From Anaeramoeba flamelloides (taxonomy: Eukaryota; Metamonada; Anaeramoebidae), in assembly GCA_027625915.1 (NCBI GenBank), contig JANTQA010000047.1, forward strand, positions 6,138,001-6,202,000: 64,000 bases of DNA, given 5' to 3'. Numbering within the stretch: the stretch's first letter is position 1; each line of letters starts with the position of its first letter. Below the pieces are notes generated by a model, which was not told the DNA's origin, searched no databases, and worked only from the letters and a program-made list of their open reading frames with translations. The translations under genes were made by a program, and so were the position numbers. Shown one piece after another: positions 25,235 through 38,600 of the stretch.

Positions 25235-27224
25235 ATGTCAAATAGAAGTGTTCATCCAACAACAAGGAAATCAGAAGGGACGCAAAAGGAGATTGTTATT
25301 GGCCCTTTTCATTATCAATATGTTAATTTAGAGGACGTGAAAAATGGGATCCAAGAGAAGATTATAAGGCTGGGTGTAATCAGTTTTTATATCCCTCCTG
25401 AGGATTTGTCATATGAAAACAAAAAGGTGACTGCCAGGTGGCTGTGGAGCTCGGGAAAGAATGAGTACACAATCCAATCAGACATAGTACCCGTTGTGAT
25501 CCATTCGAGCCATTTTGTGCCAAAAAAGACTCACAAACTTGCATCTTATTATGGTGTAATTGCTAATTTCAAATATTTCCAAAAGAAGGTCAGCAAGTTG
25601 AAGATGAAAAGGAAAAATGGAATACGATCAAGGTTTTCCTCCAAGGAAACCAACCATTTTGTGCAAATTTTTGATCTTGTTATTCTCCATACACAAGAGA
25701 ATTTCCCCAAGAATATCTTTGTTTCGATCAGCGGTTGGCGAAATTTTTTTCAAAACATTGATTTGATTACTGGCGCTAATTGCTCCTTGGAATATTTGGC
25801 AATTGCAAAAAAGCGAATTGAAATTTTGAAGAATTTGAAATTAATCGATCCAAACAGACCACCACTGACACGATCAAAGTCAAGAGAACTCAATTTAATC
25901 CACAATACTAATGAGACCAGAACACGAATTCAAAATCATCATGAAGGTGAAGATATCGAGACAATTGAAAAAGTAAAAAATTATATAAAGAAAAAAAAAC
26001 AAAAAAAATATCTCTCAAAACCTGAACACGAAGCACAACAAGAAAACGAAAAGGAAAAAGAAATGGAACAGGAAAAGGAAAAAGAAAAAGAAAAAGAAAA
26101 AGGAAGAGAAAAAGAACAAGAAATCGTTCAAGAGCAAGATAGTGATCAAGGTGAAAAGAATAAAAAAGAAAAAGTGAGGTTTTTGGCTGAAAAGCCAAGT
26201 ACAACCGAATATACTTTACATAAAAACGAAAAAAAAATAATTGCGAATGATCACCGAGAATTAGAAAAACGTTATATGAATTTAAAATTTACTGATCTTT
26301 TACAAATTCCTTATTACTCGAATTTGAAATTAGGTCCCCGACCACAAAGGAAACGGATATATCAAAAAGAAGACTCAAATCAAAATAAAATTACAACGAC
26401 ATCCTTAAATATTTCCAAAATAGAAAATACTTTTAAAATACACCAAAAGAGAAATAAAATAACAAAATTTAAGCAAAACTCAAAAGGCCCAACTTTAGAC
26501 ACATTTCCAAAATTAATCAGGCCAGATATTTTCGATCCAAATTTGATCTGTTCTAGTGATCAAAAAAGAAATTTTGATCCTCAAATTAAAAAAAATTTTG
26601 AACAAATTAACAAAAACAAAGTAAAATCTCCAAATTTGGAGCAAAAAAACCAAAACACTCAAAAAAGTATTGTACCATTAACCAATTCGAAATTTGTCAA
26701 AAAGAGCTTTGAGGGTGTAAAACATGAAAAAAAAAAACCACAGCTTTTGATCAATTTGTAACTTTTTCCGTTTTTGGGTTACTTTCTTTTCCCTTAATGA
26801 TTATTTTTCTTTTTTTTTTTTACCTATTTTTTTATATAATTATTTTTATAAATCTTTTTCAAACAAAAAAAGTCAAAACTATACTGTCAAAGATATTGAT
26901 CAACTGTTCGACCATAAAAAATGCAATATTCCAAGTCTTTTGAAAACACATGCCATGTATTTGGAAACCGAAACCAAGAGATATGAAATTTGTCTTCTAT
27001 CTGACAACAATATCCGGTTAAGCGAAGTTCGAAAACCTCAACCACTGGAGAAGATCAAGAAAAGCCTGCCAAACAATATTCCTTATTTGTCAAAACATTT
27101 AATCATTTTAAAACATAAATTGGGATGGGATCGTATTAAATGGTTTGAAAATGCAATTTTGTTTAAAGATTTGATGATTCACCCAACAAATTTTTTTTTG
27201 TTGGAAAGAACCCAAGTAAATTAA
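25235..27224 (+). CDS. Rxt3-like protein (predicted histone deacetylase complex subunit)
   Basis: Two exons, 25235-26757 and 26873-27224, about 624 residues. The first reading frame stops at TAA 26759-26761, but that TAA lies inside a GTAACT donor. Splicing to the AAAAAAAG acceptor at 26872 joins TT|T in phase and continues QNYTVKDIDQLF. Residues 20-190 have features of the Rxt3 family: hydrophobic VISFYIPPEDL, then RWLWSSGKNEYTIQSDIV, VIHSSHF, and RKNGIRSR. The second exon carries MYLETETKRYEICLLSDNN, which I read as the C-terminal part of the same domain. Rxt3 in yeast belongs to the Rpd3L deacetylase complex, so a nuclear chromatin role is the likely reading. Between the two parts lies a long disordered Lys/Glu/Asn-rich linker with EK runs (about 270-300). 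The coding region ends exactly where a palindrome begins. Family assignment is moderate; the splice is well supported by phase. Confidence 0.6.
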
Positions 27225-27678
27225 GGGTATTCATTAATTTCATATTCCCCTTTTGTGGTTATGGTGTACTCTCGAAAATTAATTTTTTCTTCCAAAATTC
27301 GGAGAAAACTTGTAAAACAAGATCCTTTTATTTAAAATTTATTTTTCAAGTAAAAATTTTGTTGAAAAATTAATTAATTTTACCTTCATTTTTAAAATTT
27401 TCTTCAAACAAACTCATAGTTGTTGGAAATACAATATATAATTTCTTATCAAGTTTTTTTTAATCTATTTGATAATTAGTCAATTTTGAGTTTTTTTAAT
27501 GAAAATTTTAAAAATGAAGGTAAAATTAATTAATTTTTCAACAAAATTTTTACTTGAAAAATAAATTTTAAATAAAAGGATCTTGTTTTATGAGTTTTAT
27601 CTAAATTTGAGAAGAAAAAATTAATTTCCGAGAGTACACCATCAAAACAAAAGGGAAATATGAAATTAATGAATATCC
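27225..27678. repeat. large foldback element abutting the Rxt3-like stop codon
   Basis: Left arm 27225-27403 and right arm about 27499-27678 are near-perfect inverted copies of about 180 bp, separated by a loop of about 95 bp. Shared blocks include 'GGTGTACTCTCG' / 'CGAGAGTACACC', 'AACAAGATCCTTTTATTTAAA' in pieces, and 'ACCTTCATTTTTAAAATTTTC' in pieces. The left end is TTAAGGGTATTC, in which the TAA is the stop codon of the gene; the right end is GAATATCCTGAA. Confidence 0.85.
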
Positions 27679-28544
27679 TGAAAACGATAATACAAAAACA
27701 AAAAAAAAAAAAAAATTTTTTAAAGGTTTTTTTCCACAACCATATAATTTTTATGGCTGGATCAAATTCTCCTGTTTTATTAATTGTATTTTTTGAATTA
27801 TTATCTCGGTAAAAATATTTCTAAAATATATTAACTTGAGGTGAATAAAAAGAGTTTTATAGAAATTGTTTTCCTTATTTTGTCTGTTTCTTTTCTTCTT
27901 TTTCTTTGTTTTTATTATCTATAAATAAAATCAAAAAGGTGTCAAGATTAAAAGGAAACACATCAACAGCTTTTAATCAATTGAATTACTTCAGCTCTTT
28001 AAAAAAAAACTTTAAACTTAATAATTTATTCATTCGTTCGTTTAATTGGGGTTTAAATATAGAAAAGGTTTTGTTTGTTACAATAAACCGTTTTCTTATT
28101 GTTAATTCACATTTCAAAATATAAAAATCATAATTTTTTTCATAGATTTATATTTATATATACTCCATTTTACTCAAAGTTTCCAAGCTAAGAATGAAAA
28201 ATTCAACTTTATTTTAAAAGTATCAACTAAAATCCAATTGTTTCGAAATAATAGAAATTATACACTGGGGTTCACGTTGATATTCATAAAAGAAATACTT
28301 GAACAAACCATAAATTTCAAAAAAATAAAAATATTTGGAAATTTTTTTTCCCCTTTCATTGGAGCATCTCATGTAAATGCTCTCAATTTCTTTGGAAATT
28401 TAAAAATGGCCACAATAATATTTTTTTTAATTGTAAATGTATGATTTTTAAAAGAAATTTACATAAGCCACAATTTTCGTAATGTTAATTTTGAGTTTCC
28501 AAAAACATTTTTTTTTTCAAATTAATAAGTTGCAAAGAGTAAAA

Positions 28545-28575
<31 letters not shown>

Positions 28576-29236
28576 ATTCTAAGAAAAAAAAAGTAAAAAA
28601 AAAAGGAAATGAAATTCAAAAAAAAACAATTGACTAAATTCAAAAAAATCCATCTCATTTAGAAAAATTGAAAATTTATTTTGAGAATAAAAATGATTAA
28701 ATGCATATAATATGTTCTATTTCTTGAATAAAAATGAGCCGCCTCAACTGAAAAAGAGTTTGTATATAAAAATCTAATTACTTCTCCTCTATTGATAATA
28801 GAATGATTTTAAAAAAGTAAGTACTTTTTTTGAAATTGTTAGAATTATAACTTTTTAAAATTATAAATTATTAAAAAAAAATTCTATTATTCCCACTGCA
28901 ACTCCTATCCTGTATTTAAACGTTATTTCCTCCCAATAATTGAATATAAAAACTTGAAAAGGTTTGGAAAAAATAATGACTTTTTTAAAATTGTTGATTT
29001 GTTCATAATTTATTATTTATACAGAAAAAATAATAAAAAAAAAAAGTTAAAAATTTTGTATAATATTTTACTTATTACTAATTATATCTAATTATTGGAA
29101 AATAATTTATCTTTATACTTATAATTATTATCTTAAGAAACCAATAAATAAGATCTACCACTTTTTGTAATCTAAATATTTTTTAACATATATAGTTTTT
29201 CCACTTCTGCGGATTCTACATATGGAAAACGAATTC

Positions 29237-29758
29237 TTAAGTACTATGTTTTTATGTGAAAACAGTGCAATTATTTAAAAAACACCATTGGAAGAGTTTT
29301 ATAATCTATATAATATTTACACACTGAGAATTTCTTTGAGAAAAAATCTGAAATTTTTACAATTTTACCACTTTTCACAATTGTTACCTTGAAAGATCAT
29401 ACAAAATTTGATTTTAATATTTTGGACTTTCCAATCCAGCTTTCTGAACTCATAGTAATTTCTCTTACTGTTCTAGCATTGTTTACATTTTACTTTTACA
29501 AGTTTGAAATATTCTCAAATTTGAACTTTCACTCAAAAATCACGAAAAGCCATTTTTTCGAAATTATTTTTTTTGATATTTTCAATTTCCTATTCATTAA
29601 AAAAAAAAGCTTGAAATAAAGTATGCGTAGAAAAGTAAAGAATACAAAAAATGTTTTTTTTTTGTCCCATTTCTTCATAACGAAAATACTTTTTGAGTGA
29701 GGTAAAAGTGAAATAACACAATAACTTAACACTACCAAACGTGGGAACTTAGTCCTTA
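29237..29758 (+). repeat. family C element, copy C2 (uninterrupted)
   Basis: 522 bp, with ends TTAAGTACTATG and TTAGTCCTTA that are imperfect inverse copies. It aligns through its whole length with C1 (minus its insertion) and with the reverse complement of C3. At about 29371-29395 ('TTTTCACAATTGTTACC') it shows the uninterrupted state of the site where B1 entered C1. Confidence 0.8.
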
Positions 29759-31330
29759 CTATTCAAAGCTTTTTTACCTTATTTGTAAGATTCCTAAAAA
29801 CTATAAACTTTTCACATTGCCAACAAGAAAAGAATTACTTGTCAAAAACACCATAGTATTTAATCTTCAAAAAAAATCAATCAAATAAAAAAATGGAAAA
29901 TGTTAGGAGTTGTGTCATTTTTTGATTTCTGAAAATTGTTTTCTACAGGTATTTGATGTTAAAAATAAAATTTTCATTGCTTTTTTGATTTCCTTTTTCA
30001 AATAGAGATCTGAAGTCACAAACCCCAATCAATTTTGTTACTAAAATATAGATCTGAAAAAGGAAGTCAAAATTGTAACCCATTTATGCTTCAAATGCTG
30101 ATAAATTCAAAAAAATCACAAACAATTTTTAGTTCAATTTCTATTTTTATTTAAATCTTGTAAACTCTACTTTTAAAGCATTTCTTTTAAAATAGTTCTT
30201 GAAAAGTAATTTTTTGAAGGGCCAACTAATTTACAATGTTTCTTAACATTTAAACCAATGGAATACTTAAATCAAGGTGAAAGTAAAAAAATTTACAAAA
30301 TGAAAATGAAAAAAGAACTAAAAATTTTCAAAGATCTATTTGGATTTATCCGAATCAATTTTTTTAAATTTCTGTTTTAAACCTAAAGATTTCACTTACC
30401 ACTACAAGGAAAATTTAAACACCAAAAATTAAAGTTAGCCAAAACAATACATTGGATTTCAGTTATACGTCATTTATAAATTATTTTTTCAAAGTTATCA
30501 TAATTTTAAATAATTAAAAAAAGGATAGCCTTTAAACTCTTGAAAATCCGAATACCCCCCTTTTCAAAAATATGTACTTTTGAAAAAAACACCTACTATT
30601 AAGGCATTTTTTTAATGAAAAAAGTTGAAATAAATTAATATTTGATTGAACATTAAGATTGAAAAAAAAAATAAATGTTAAAGCAATTTGCAGAAAACAA
30701 TCGGGAATGTATATAAAAACTCAAACACGGAAAAAAATAAAATGATAAAAAATATTCCAAAAACAGATAAAAAATTAGATTTTCAATTTAATTTAGCGAT
30801 ACCTTTTGATTGAAATATTTTGGGCTATTTTAAAATTGAAAAATATGTTTACTTTTAGACGATTAAAAAAATTCTTGAAAATTATCTCTCTACTAAGTCA
30901 ATTAAAAAATTAAAAAATTTTACAATTAAAAATGAAAAAAAATATTACTGAAAAATTTTATTTTTTTTTCAATTCATATTAATATCAATTAAAGTTGTAA
31001 ACCTTTTTGAAAATTGATATGTATAATAATGTTTATTATATGAGTGTATTTCAAAAATACAAAATTAAGAGATTTTTTTTTGAAAAAATTTTCCTTGTCC
31101 ATGTTGAGTTTTTTTATTACCGTTCTGGAAAAAAAAGTTCAACATGGTTTTTAATTTGGAAGCTCAAGAGAACCTGATTTTCAAAGTAAGATCAATTAAC
31201 AAAAGAATAAACAAATAAATAATGACAAAATGAAGTATTCAACACAATAAAAGTTTTTTTTTACTATCTTTTGGTATGGGGCTTTTCTTTGATTGATCAA
31301 TCCTTAAAAATTTGATAAAAAATTAGCTTT

Positions 31331-32077
31331 CTATTTGTTGCAAAATAATTGTAACAAAATTTTCATTCTGCTTTCAAAAAAAAGATTTGAAAAGTAAAGC
31401 AAAATTTCAATATTTAATGATCTAAAATTAGTTTAAATTCTGAATTTACCTTTTAGAATTTGGAACTTTGGTCATTTTTTTAATTCAAAGAATAGTTTGT
31501 AATTTTGGAAAGATGAATGAAAATTTTGATCTTTTAATTTTACAATTAACAATAACCACAAATCTTTCAAAACAATACTCCATAAACAAGTTTTTTAGAA
31601 AAAACTATGATGAAAACATAAAGCTTGATGACAGAAAAAAAGTATGTTAATGGGGATCTATTTTTGCCTTCTTATGATTAAAATAATTTATTTAAGAAAC
31701 AAATCTTTTTTCAACTTTAATGAAAACACTTTTTGGTTAGAGGTTTTCAAAAAAAAACGATTGAAAAACAATTCTATTGAAGGAAAAGAACTTTCTTTTA
31801 ATCTTTCCCAACAAACAAAAACAATTTTTATTTATTTTCAAATAATTAACTTTACTGTTACCAACAAAATAAAAAGATCAAAATTTTCAGTCAGATTTCA
31901 GAAAAAATTACCTGATAAGAATTTAAACAAATCCAAAAGTTCCAAATTCTAAAAGGTGAATTAATAGTTTGATCTTCTTGTATGTTTTTTAAAAATTTGA
32001 AAAGTCTCTGTTTTAATGTGTTATTTTTTTTGGAAAGTTGAATAAAAATTTTGTTTGATTTATTTTGAAACAAATAG
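31331..32077. repeat. element with terminal inverted repeats of about 220 bp
   Basis: The left arm at 31331-31550 matches the reverse complement of 31850-32077. Shared blocks are 'CTATTTG', 'ACAAAATTTT', 'CCTTTTAGAATTTGGAACTT' and 'TGAAAATTTTGATCTTTT'. A single arm of the same family lies at 57073-57293 inside PFOR intron 3. The 300-bp centre has no recognisable gene. Arm identity is moderate, so it is an old copy. Confidence 0.65.
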
Positions 32078-32693
32078 TTTTCCTGTGATCTCCAAAACCA
32101 CATGAAAAATTTTGCGATAAAAAATATTTAGATTTAAAGGGTATTTGTTGTTTTGGTTGAAGTTAATAGAAAGAATTATTCTTAGAAATTAATTGGTTTC
32201 GTTTTTTTATTTGATTTTACTTTTTTTTTTTCATTTTCAGGCTCTATTAAAGTTCCCAATGAAAAACTGTGTTCACTTTTTTTCCACAACTTTTAAATTG
32301 AATTTTTTGTTCTTAGAAACCTCAATTTTGAATTTCACATCTGTTTTATTGGTTTATGGGAAAAGTTTATATTTTTAGGAATCTTACAAATAAGGTAAAA
32401 AAATTTGAATATTGAGACCTCAATTTTTGGGCTTTGAGACTTTCTCTATCAACAAAAAACAGATTTTGATGATAAAAAACAACATTTCAATTGACAGTTA
32501 AAATTTTTAAATTTCAAATCACAAACCTTACCCAAAGAGGTTGGTTTAATTGTAGGAAATTTATTTTCATTGTTAATTCAAGATGAGAGTTCCTAAAATA
32601 ACAATAACTTCTGAAGTCAGATCAAACCATTTTTCTGTTTACAAAGTAAATTGAAGTTTAGTCTTGTAATTTATTTTTTATACTTTCTTTCCA

Positions 32694-35600
32694 ATGGGTA
32701 ATCTATTTATTTAATCTCTTTTTTCAATTTTTGTTTCCAATAAAATAATATTTTTCTTTCTCATAAACCGATTCTCACTCACCTAAAAAGATTCTTTTTC
32801 ACTCAGCAAAAAACAAATCAAAAAAATTAAAGAAAAAATTTTTGAATTAAAAGGGATTAAAGCCAAAGAATGTCATTTAAATTCACAAGATTTTGAAGAT
32901 CTTTTTGATCTTGATTCCGAAGGTGCTAATCTACTCCTTCAATCGTTTGACACAGACGAAAATGGCACTGTGGAATGGACTGAACTGATTGGTGGTATCG
33001 TTATTCTATCGTCTGATCCTTTCTCTAAAAAAGCCCAGTTTTTGTTCGAGGTAACATTTTTTTTTTTTTCAAAAAAGACAAAGCAATTTAAAAATAACAA
33101 AGCTTTTTTCCTGTCATTTTTCTTTTATTAACATAAAGACATGGGATATGGACAAGAATTCTGTTCTTGACAGAAATGAAATAAGGCAAATGTTGACAAG
33201 TGTAATTACAATTGCAGCTACGAGTAATTTTTATTCCCAACCAAAAAAAAAAAAAAAAAAAAATCATTTTTAGAAAAAATCAAAAACATATCCAGTTTTT
33301 TTTCATTTTTGACATGAGAACACAATCAGTAATTTGAACACTTAGACTTAACAGCAAAGAGAAACAAATGCTGTTATTTTAATCATAAATGGGAAAAATT
33401 TTCACTGAATTTTCAATTTCCTTTTTTTGAACAAAGTCATAAATTTCAATCCGCTTGTTTGAAAATGCAATTTATCAAAGAAAAATATGAAAAATAACGT
33501 CCAAATTTTATCCCATTTAAAATTCAAATACCAGTATTATGTTTCTCTGAAGTGATCGCTCTTTAAGGGATGTTCACTTACCCAGGATTTACGCCATATT
33601 CAAAAGTGGCTTAGTCACAGAAATGTATATCGTGAAATTGCACTTCTTTTGTTGAAAGCATCCAAATAACAAAAAAAATTAATTCAAAGGATCCTCAGAA
33701 ACAAAAAATTCAAATAACAAAAAAACAAATATGTCTTTCGCTACAATTTCGGTATTTTTTATTTTTTCTAATTTCCTGTAATGGACACCAAAAATAATAT
33801 TCACTCTTATGTTATTATTAAAAATTGAATGGGAATTGTTGATCAATAAACTAATAAAGAAAAAAATTCAAAGAGAATAAACTGAAACATTTTTTACTTA
33901 TTTTGGAAACATAATTAAAAATCTATTAATTTGGAATTGAATGAAGAGTTACTGATTAAAATTTGAATTTAACATGGTTAAAAAAGTTTAGATACTCGAT
34001 TTTTTGATCATAAGAGCTTCTCCAAAATAGATTTGTATTGAAAAATGTAATGCCTTGAAATACTACAATTTTTCAAAACATAAGAAGGTATTTAATTTTT
34101 TGGAATAATTTTTTTGGAAAACAACCATTTTAATTTCGAATTCGAATGGACAAAACGGAATTCAGGGAAGCGTAAGACTGGAAAGTCGTGTTTAATTGCT
34201 TTTTTTGAAGTGAAATTTTTCATTCAAAAATTAAATCCATAATAGACATCGGGGATTTGGTACTCATTTTCATTAATGAGATTTACTTTTTGAGATTATT
34301 TATTACAAAATGGATTTCAAAAATTACAAGTACACATCAGGAATAAAACTGTTTGTAGCTTGAATGTTTGGTAGTAATTATATTTTATCTTTTTTTAGTT
34401 GAAGAAAATAACAAAAAAGAGCAATTTATTTTCTCAACCCATCGAAAGAATAGTTTAATTTCAATTTTGGTTTTAAAATTGTTTTGTTTAGGTGGAGTGC
34501 TTTCCACTCGGTACAAAAAAACAGGAGTTGTAATTTTTCAAGAAAAAAATTTTAAAAACAATTTCCATTTTCAAATTGAAATAAAATGGTTTTCGTTATT
34601 TATTTCAATTTCTGAAGAAAAACTAGCAAACTCAAACCCTTATTGACTGATCTTGAAATGATTTTGATTTTAATAACTACAAAATAATAAAACGTTGAAA
34701 ATATTTTTATTTTTTTTCGATTTTAAGTAAAAGATTATGGGGGTTTGTCGAACTCAAATAGTGAATTGGTGGTTGGTTTTAACAATATTCTAATCAAATT
34801 TAGCTGTCTATATTCTTTAAAACAAATTCTTTAAAAAAAACATTGTCCCCGTATATTAAGACATATAAAAGGATCCCAATTCCAAAAATAAAAAAACTAT
34901 TAAGGACTACTTTCCCACCCTTGAGGGGGTTGGGTAATTGTGTTATTTCACTTTCACTTCTCACAAAAAATTTTCACACAAAAGAAATTGGACAAAAAAA
35001 AAAAAAAAAACATTTTTTGTCATCTTTACCTTTTCGTGCAGACTTTTTTTCTTTCTTTTTCAAATGAAAAGGAAAATTTAAAATCACAAAAAAAATAATT
35101 GCAAAAAATGGCTTTTGGAGACTTTCAAGGACATTTTCAACTTTGAGAACATTTCAAACTTGTAAAAGCAAATGTAAAAAATATAGACCAGCCCAAGAAA
35201 ATAGTGTGAGTTCCGAAAGTTGAAATGGAAATTCTAAAATATTAAAATCAAAATTTTGCATGATCTAACAAGGTAAAAATTGTGAAAATTGTTGAAAATG
35301 TGAAAATTTCACATTTTTTCCCAAAGAAATTCTCGTTAGACAAATATTACTTGGATTACATAACTATTTCAAGGGTGATTTTATACATTATTTCACTGTT
35401 TTCGCCTAAAAACGTAGTCCTTAAAAGATTCTTAGTATCTCTTTTGAAGTCAAAAAATTCAAATAACGAAAAAAAAATTTCAAAGTAATCTCATTGGCAA
35501 AAAATCAAATTTAAAAAAAAATTCAAAATATTTTTGTTCAAAAAAAAATCCAAATTAGCAAAAAAAAAAAGTTTACTAGAATTCTCAAAGTAAAAAAATC

Positions 35601-38600
35601 ATATTTTATTTTTTTTTAACAATAAACTCAAAAAAAAAAAAAAAGATAACTTTTTTTTTTTTTTTTTTTTATTTTTGAAGAGAGAAAATTGCTTTTCTCC
35701 TGTGTGCCCTAATTTCTAAACTTTTTTTTAGAAATTTTGAAAAATCATATTTTAAAAAATATATCCGATCTTTTCTTGTTTTGTATTTCTAAATGATATC
35801 AAGTTTCTTCAATTTAAAACAAATTGTCTTCATTTCAGTACAAAATTGATTTAATTCAATTTAATACAATTTGTCGTTGTTTTATAAACATCTATATTTG
35901 ACCAAGGAAATGGTTTTGTAATATTCTTGTGATACAAATCACTCTTTTGAAAAAGGAAAAAAATGAAAAAAAAAACTTAGGGAGATCAAAAAGCGCCAAA
36001 GTTCGAAATTTTTAAACTTAACACAGTTGTATTCAAAATTATAATTAACAACAATTTAAATTGGAAATTAAGTGTTTATGCTTTATCATTTATTTCTAAA
36101 TAATGTACTTGTTTTTTGATTTTTGGAGATTTATCAACATCACAGGTTTATTTGTTTTTTAATTGGTATTAGTTACCCATAAAATTGCAAAAAAAAATTT
36201 TTGCACCAAAATGACTCTCCCTAAATTCATTTGTTTAATCCATAGATTTTAAAAATAAATACTCAAACAACAATACCACTTTAATATAGTCTCTGATTTA
36301 ATATTTCCTTTGGTTTTAAAAAATCGAGAATAAATGAAAAAACAAATAATTTTCTATTGATCCGTACACATATAGTTTTTTATTTTGTTTATTATCATTA
36401 AATTTTAATTAATTGATCTTTCATTACTTCATTTATAGTGGTTTGATTTAAATTTTTTAAAAAAGTTGATTGTGTATTCTAATTTTCCTTTTTTACTGAA
36501 AATGAAAACTTTTTTCTCATTTTCTTTGACATAACAACTTAATTTTGGATCAAACACCAAAATATGAGTTTTTTAAATAAAAGAATTATTTGTTTCATCT
36601 CTATCAACAGAAATAGGTTGAGAAAATTGGATCATTTTCATTTAATCACAAATTCTCATGAATCCTTGAATTAAAATTATTTAATTCCATTTTCCTTTGA
36701 AACATAAAAAGAGTTTTTTACAAAAAAATTAAAATTAATTGTGAAATTTTCAGAAAAAAAGTAACAGAAATAACAAAAATAGCAAAAATCACAGAAACCA
36801 ACATTTTTTAAAGAAGAATACCGAACGGTCACATTTAAAAAAAAAATCAAAAAACCTTTATAATTATGGTTTTCATTTTTTCTGAACGATCTAAAATTTT
36901 CCAAATTAACATTTCCAAATCTTTTTTATTGTATTAAATAAGTAAGTACATTTTGACCATTTCGAAAAAAATTAAATTGTGTAAACCTTATTGAAAAAGA
37001 TTTTTTGAGTGCCTCCAGATATTGAAACTTTGAAACCAAAACATCATTCGCAGCTTTATTTTTAAAAAGAAAACAAACCTAAAGTAATTCAGAATTGAAT
37101 CTTTCATTTTTCCATTTTTTGAACAAATTTTTTTGAATTAAATTTTTGAGTTTTATTAAATTATGCTTTGGATCTATAAATGTGTTCATACAAATGAGTG
37201 AAATTAATCAAACAATAAACCAAAAAAATAGACCCGAAAAGTGTGTATTTGAAACTAATATTTCCTTTTAGAAGACCAAACAAGAAAGATCACAATTCCA
37301 AATAAATTTGTTGAAATCAAGAATGAAAAAAAAAAATAATCGATAAAGGCCTATTTTAGAAAATTTGTTTTCTTTATCTTCTTAGTTTGTGTGAATTCAA
37401 ACAATTTATAACCTTGAATTTCTTGCACCATTACTATTTATTATTATTTTAATGTACATTTTTTTACAAATTTGCTATTCAAAATTCTTTTAACAATATT
37501 TTTATCAAACAAGACCAAATAAAGAAGACTATTTCAAAAATTAAAATAAAGGGGTTGAATTCTCGGAATCAAAAAACGTTGACAAAAGATTCGTCCCAAA
37601 ATAAAAGAGAATTTTAGAAAAAATTTCAATCAGATTCAAAAATATTTTTAGTTCTCATTTTAATGGAAAATAAATAATTATAAAATCAAACGAATTTGTC
37701 CAATAAATCTTTATTTCTGAAGAGGAATCCAATAAATATCCTATTTTCTGAACTCAATCAAGAATTAGATGAATAAAATGAAAATAGGATTTTTAAATTC
37801 ATTTTGGAAAATTCTTTAGAAAGAAAAAGTAATTTGTTTATCAAAAATTTTCCAAATAAAATTATTTTCATGAAAAATTAAAAACAAAACCAAATTAAGA
37901 ATAAGTAATTGTATCAAATCTTACACATAAGATCAAGTAATAAATGATTTTTATTTATTTTTTTTTTGATCAATTTTTTCATTTTTTGGATTTCCATTTT
38001 TTAGTTGGTATGAAAATATATTATACTAGTATTTATTCCACTCTTGTATTTATTAAAACATCAATATATTTGGTTAAAGAAATGATTTGAATAATTCAAT
38101 TTCACATAAATGATGACTCTCAAAATTTGAAAAATGTACTTACTCCCTTAATAGAATCGAATTTGTAACTTTTCGAAAAAAAATGTAGAAAAAAAAAAAG
38201 ATTTGTGATTTCTGTGTTGTTCAAAATTGTAAATTTTCATTTTTTTCGGTTTCAAACAAATCTCTTCAAGAATGGAAATTTAAAAATTATTATATTCCAT
38301 TTTCTTCAAAATAAATTGAATTGAAAATATAGTTTTTAATCCTATTTGTCACTGATTTAGCTAAATATCAAATCGGGTTATTAGGTTTCATCACAGCAAT
38401 AAAAAACTAAATTTTAATAAAAGGCATTGATAACATATTGGGAAATACCACAAACAACGTATGACAATAAAAATGAGATGGATTTGAGGCTAGTTTTGAA
38501 GGAAACTTTACTGAAAATAAAATGAAATAATGATTGAAAATCTATTGCTTTTTTTAATGAAATGTAATGAATCGTCATTGAAATAGCCACATGAAAGATT

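Larger units (their letters stand above)
27679..32693. other. 5-kb intergenic region with two repeat copies
   Basis: No gene can be supported. It contains family C copy C2 (29237-29758) and the long inverted repeat at 31331-32077, plus an A tract of about 28 nt near 28546-28573. The promoter of the EF-hand gene should lie at its right end. Confidence 0.5.

Noticed and set aside
26759-26761. TAA as the true end of the Rxt3-like gene, with 26940-27224 as a separate small gene
   Set aside because: The TAA is inside a GTAACT donor. The downstream frame is open back to an AAAAAAAG acceptor, the phases fit, and the second part completes the same domain.
29389-29738. Open frames on both strands near 29.4-29.7 kb
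   Set aside because: They lie inside element C2. The aligned positions in C1 and C3 do not keep the frames.
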